Assembly: GCA_949935895.1 (NCBI GenBank)
Contig: CATLGL010000081.1
Coordinates: forward strand, 1 to 6,740
Source: an uncultured Clostridia bacterium
GTDB taxonomy: Bacteria > Bacillota > Clostridia > TANB77 > CAG-508
Length of the DNA stretch: 6,740 bases
Direction: 5' to 3'
Part shown: piece by piece, positions 6,677-6,740 of the stretch
Numbering within the stretch: the first letter of the stretch is position 1
Layout of the letters: every line of letters begins with the position of its first letter
Notes under the pieces: model-generated
Database searches by the model: none
Seen by the model: the letters and a program-made list of their open reading frames with translations, nothing else
Told to the model about the DNA's origin: nothing
Position numbers and translations under genes: made by a program

Positions 6677-6740
6677 AATGAGGAGAGTTGGGATTTGGAC
6701 CCTAGAAAATGGGGGTCGACTACCAGCGAAAGCGATACGG

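Noticed and set aside
6680..6740. tRNA-like 3' end on the minus strand (GGG, 7-base loop, CCC, then CTCTCC)
   Set aside because: The loop reads TCCAAAT rather than TTCRANY, the outer T-stem pairs fail, and the rest would lie outside the window. Not enough to call a tRNA or an attachment site.
6562..6740. Minus-strand open frame from the right edge ending at a TAA near the start of this range
   Set aside because: About 59 codons, no visible start, and it runs straight through the strong hairpin at 6634-6676. Its length is compatible with chance.
6678..6740. Plus-strand ATG after the hairpin, open to the right edge
   Set aside because: Only 21 codons are visible, with no ribosome-binding site outside the hairpin and no recognisable protein.

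Overview
The window carries a compact, AT-rich gene cassette that looks like an unclassified defence or restriction-modification-like locus set into a bacterial chromosome of higher GC. Hand counts of sampled 60-base lines give roughly 30-37% GC inside the cassette (about 761-6354), against about 32-50% (mean near 40%) in the left flanking gene and about 47% in one line of the right flank. The sequence does not allow a confident taxonomic placement. Shine-Dalgarno starts, overlapping genes and a two-component-type gene pair say only that it is a bacterium.

Layout: (1) 3-764, + strand: 3' part of an unrecognised coiled-coil protein gene, cut by the left edge. (2) 5769 down to 761, - strand: a tightly packed four-gene operon. 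In transcription order it encodes a C5-cytosine DNA methyltransferase (4507-5769), a 791-residue protein with two GHKL ATPase domains, one MutL/MORC/Hsp90-like and one histidine-kinase-like (2139-4514), a receiver-domain protein whose helical C-terminus carries an RNNYAH motif typical of HEPN ribonucleases (1201-2142), and a stand-alone 3'-phosphatase matching the phosphatase half of T4 polynucleotide kinase (761-1192). The first junction overlaps by 8 bp, the second by 4 bp (ATGA), and the third has an 8-base gap. (3) 5770-5916: divergent control region with a -35/-10 candidate for the operon and a 13-bp-arm inverted repeat straddling the -10 and the methyltransferase start. (4) 5917-6354, + strand: small protein of unknown function transcribed away from the operon. 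(5) 6355-6740: non-coding as far as I can see, with four TCCCTG repeats and a 19-bp-arm hairpin that looks like a terminator.

Working model (inference): no restriction endonuclease is recognisable. The methyltransferase would mark self DNA, the double-GHKL protein would sense a DNA or infection signal and phosphorylate the receiver, and the receiver would release a HEPN-type RNase. The phosphatase is of the class that heals 3'-phosphate and 2',3'-cyclic-phosphate ends, which are the ends made by HEPN RNases. The set recalls the E. coli PrrC/EcoprrI versus T4 Pnkp contest, but with the nuclease and a healing enzyme in one operon. The domain calls for the methyltransferase, both GHKL domains and the phosphatase rest on clear motifs. 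The HEPN call is a motif-level hypothesis, and the system-level function is unproven.
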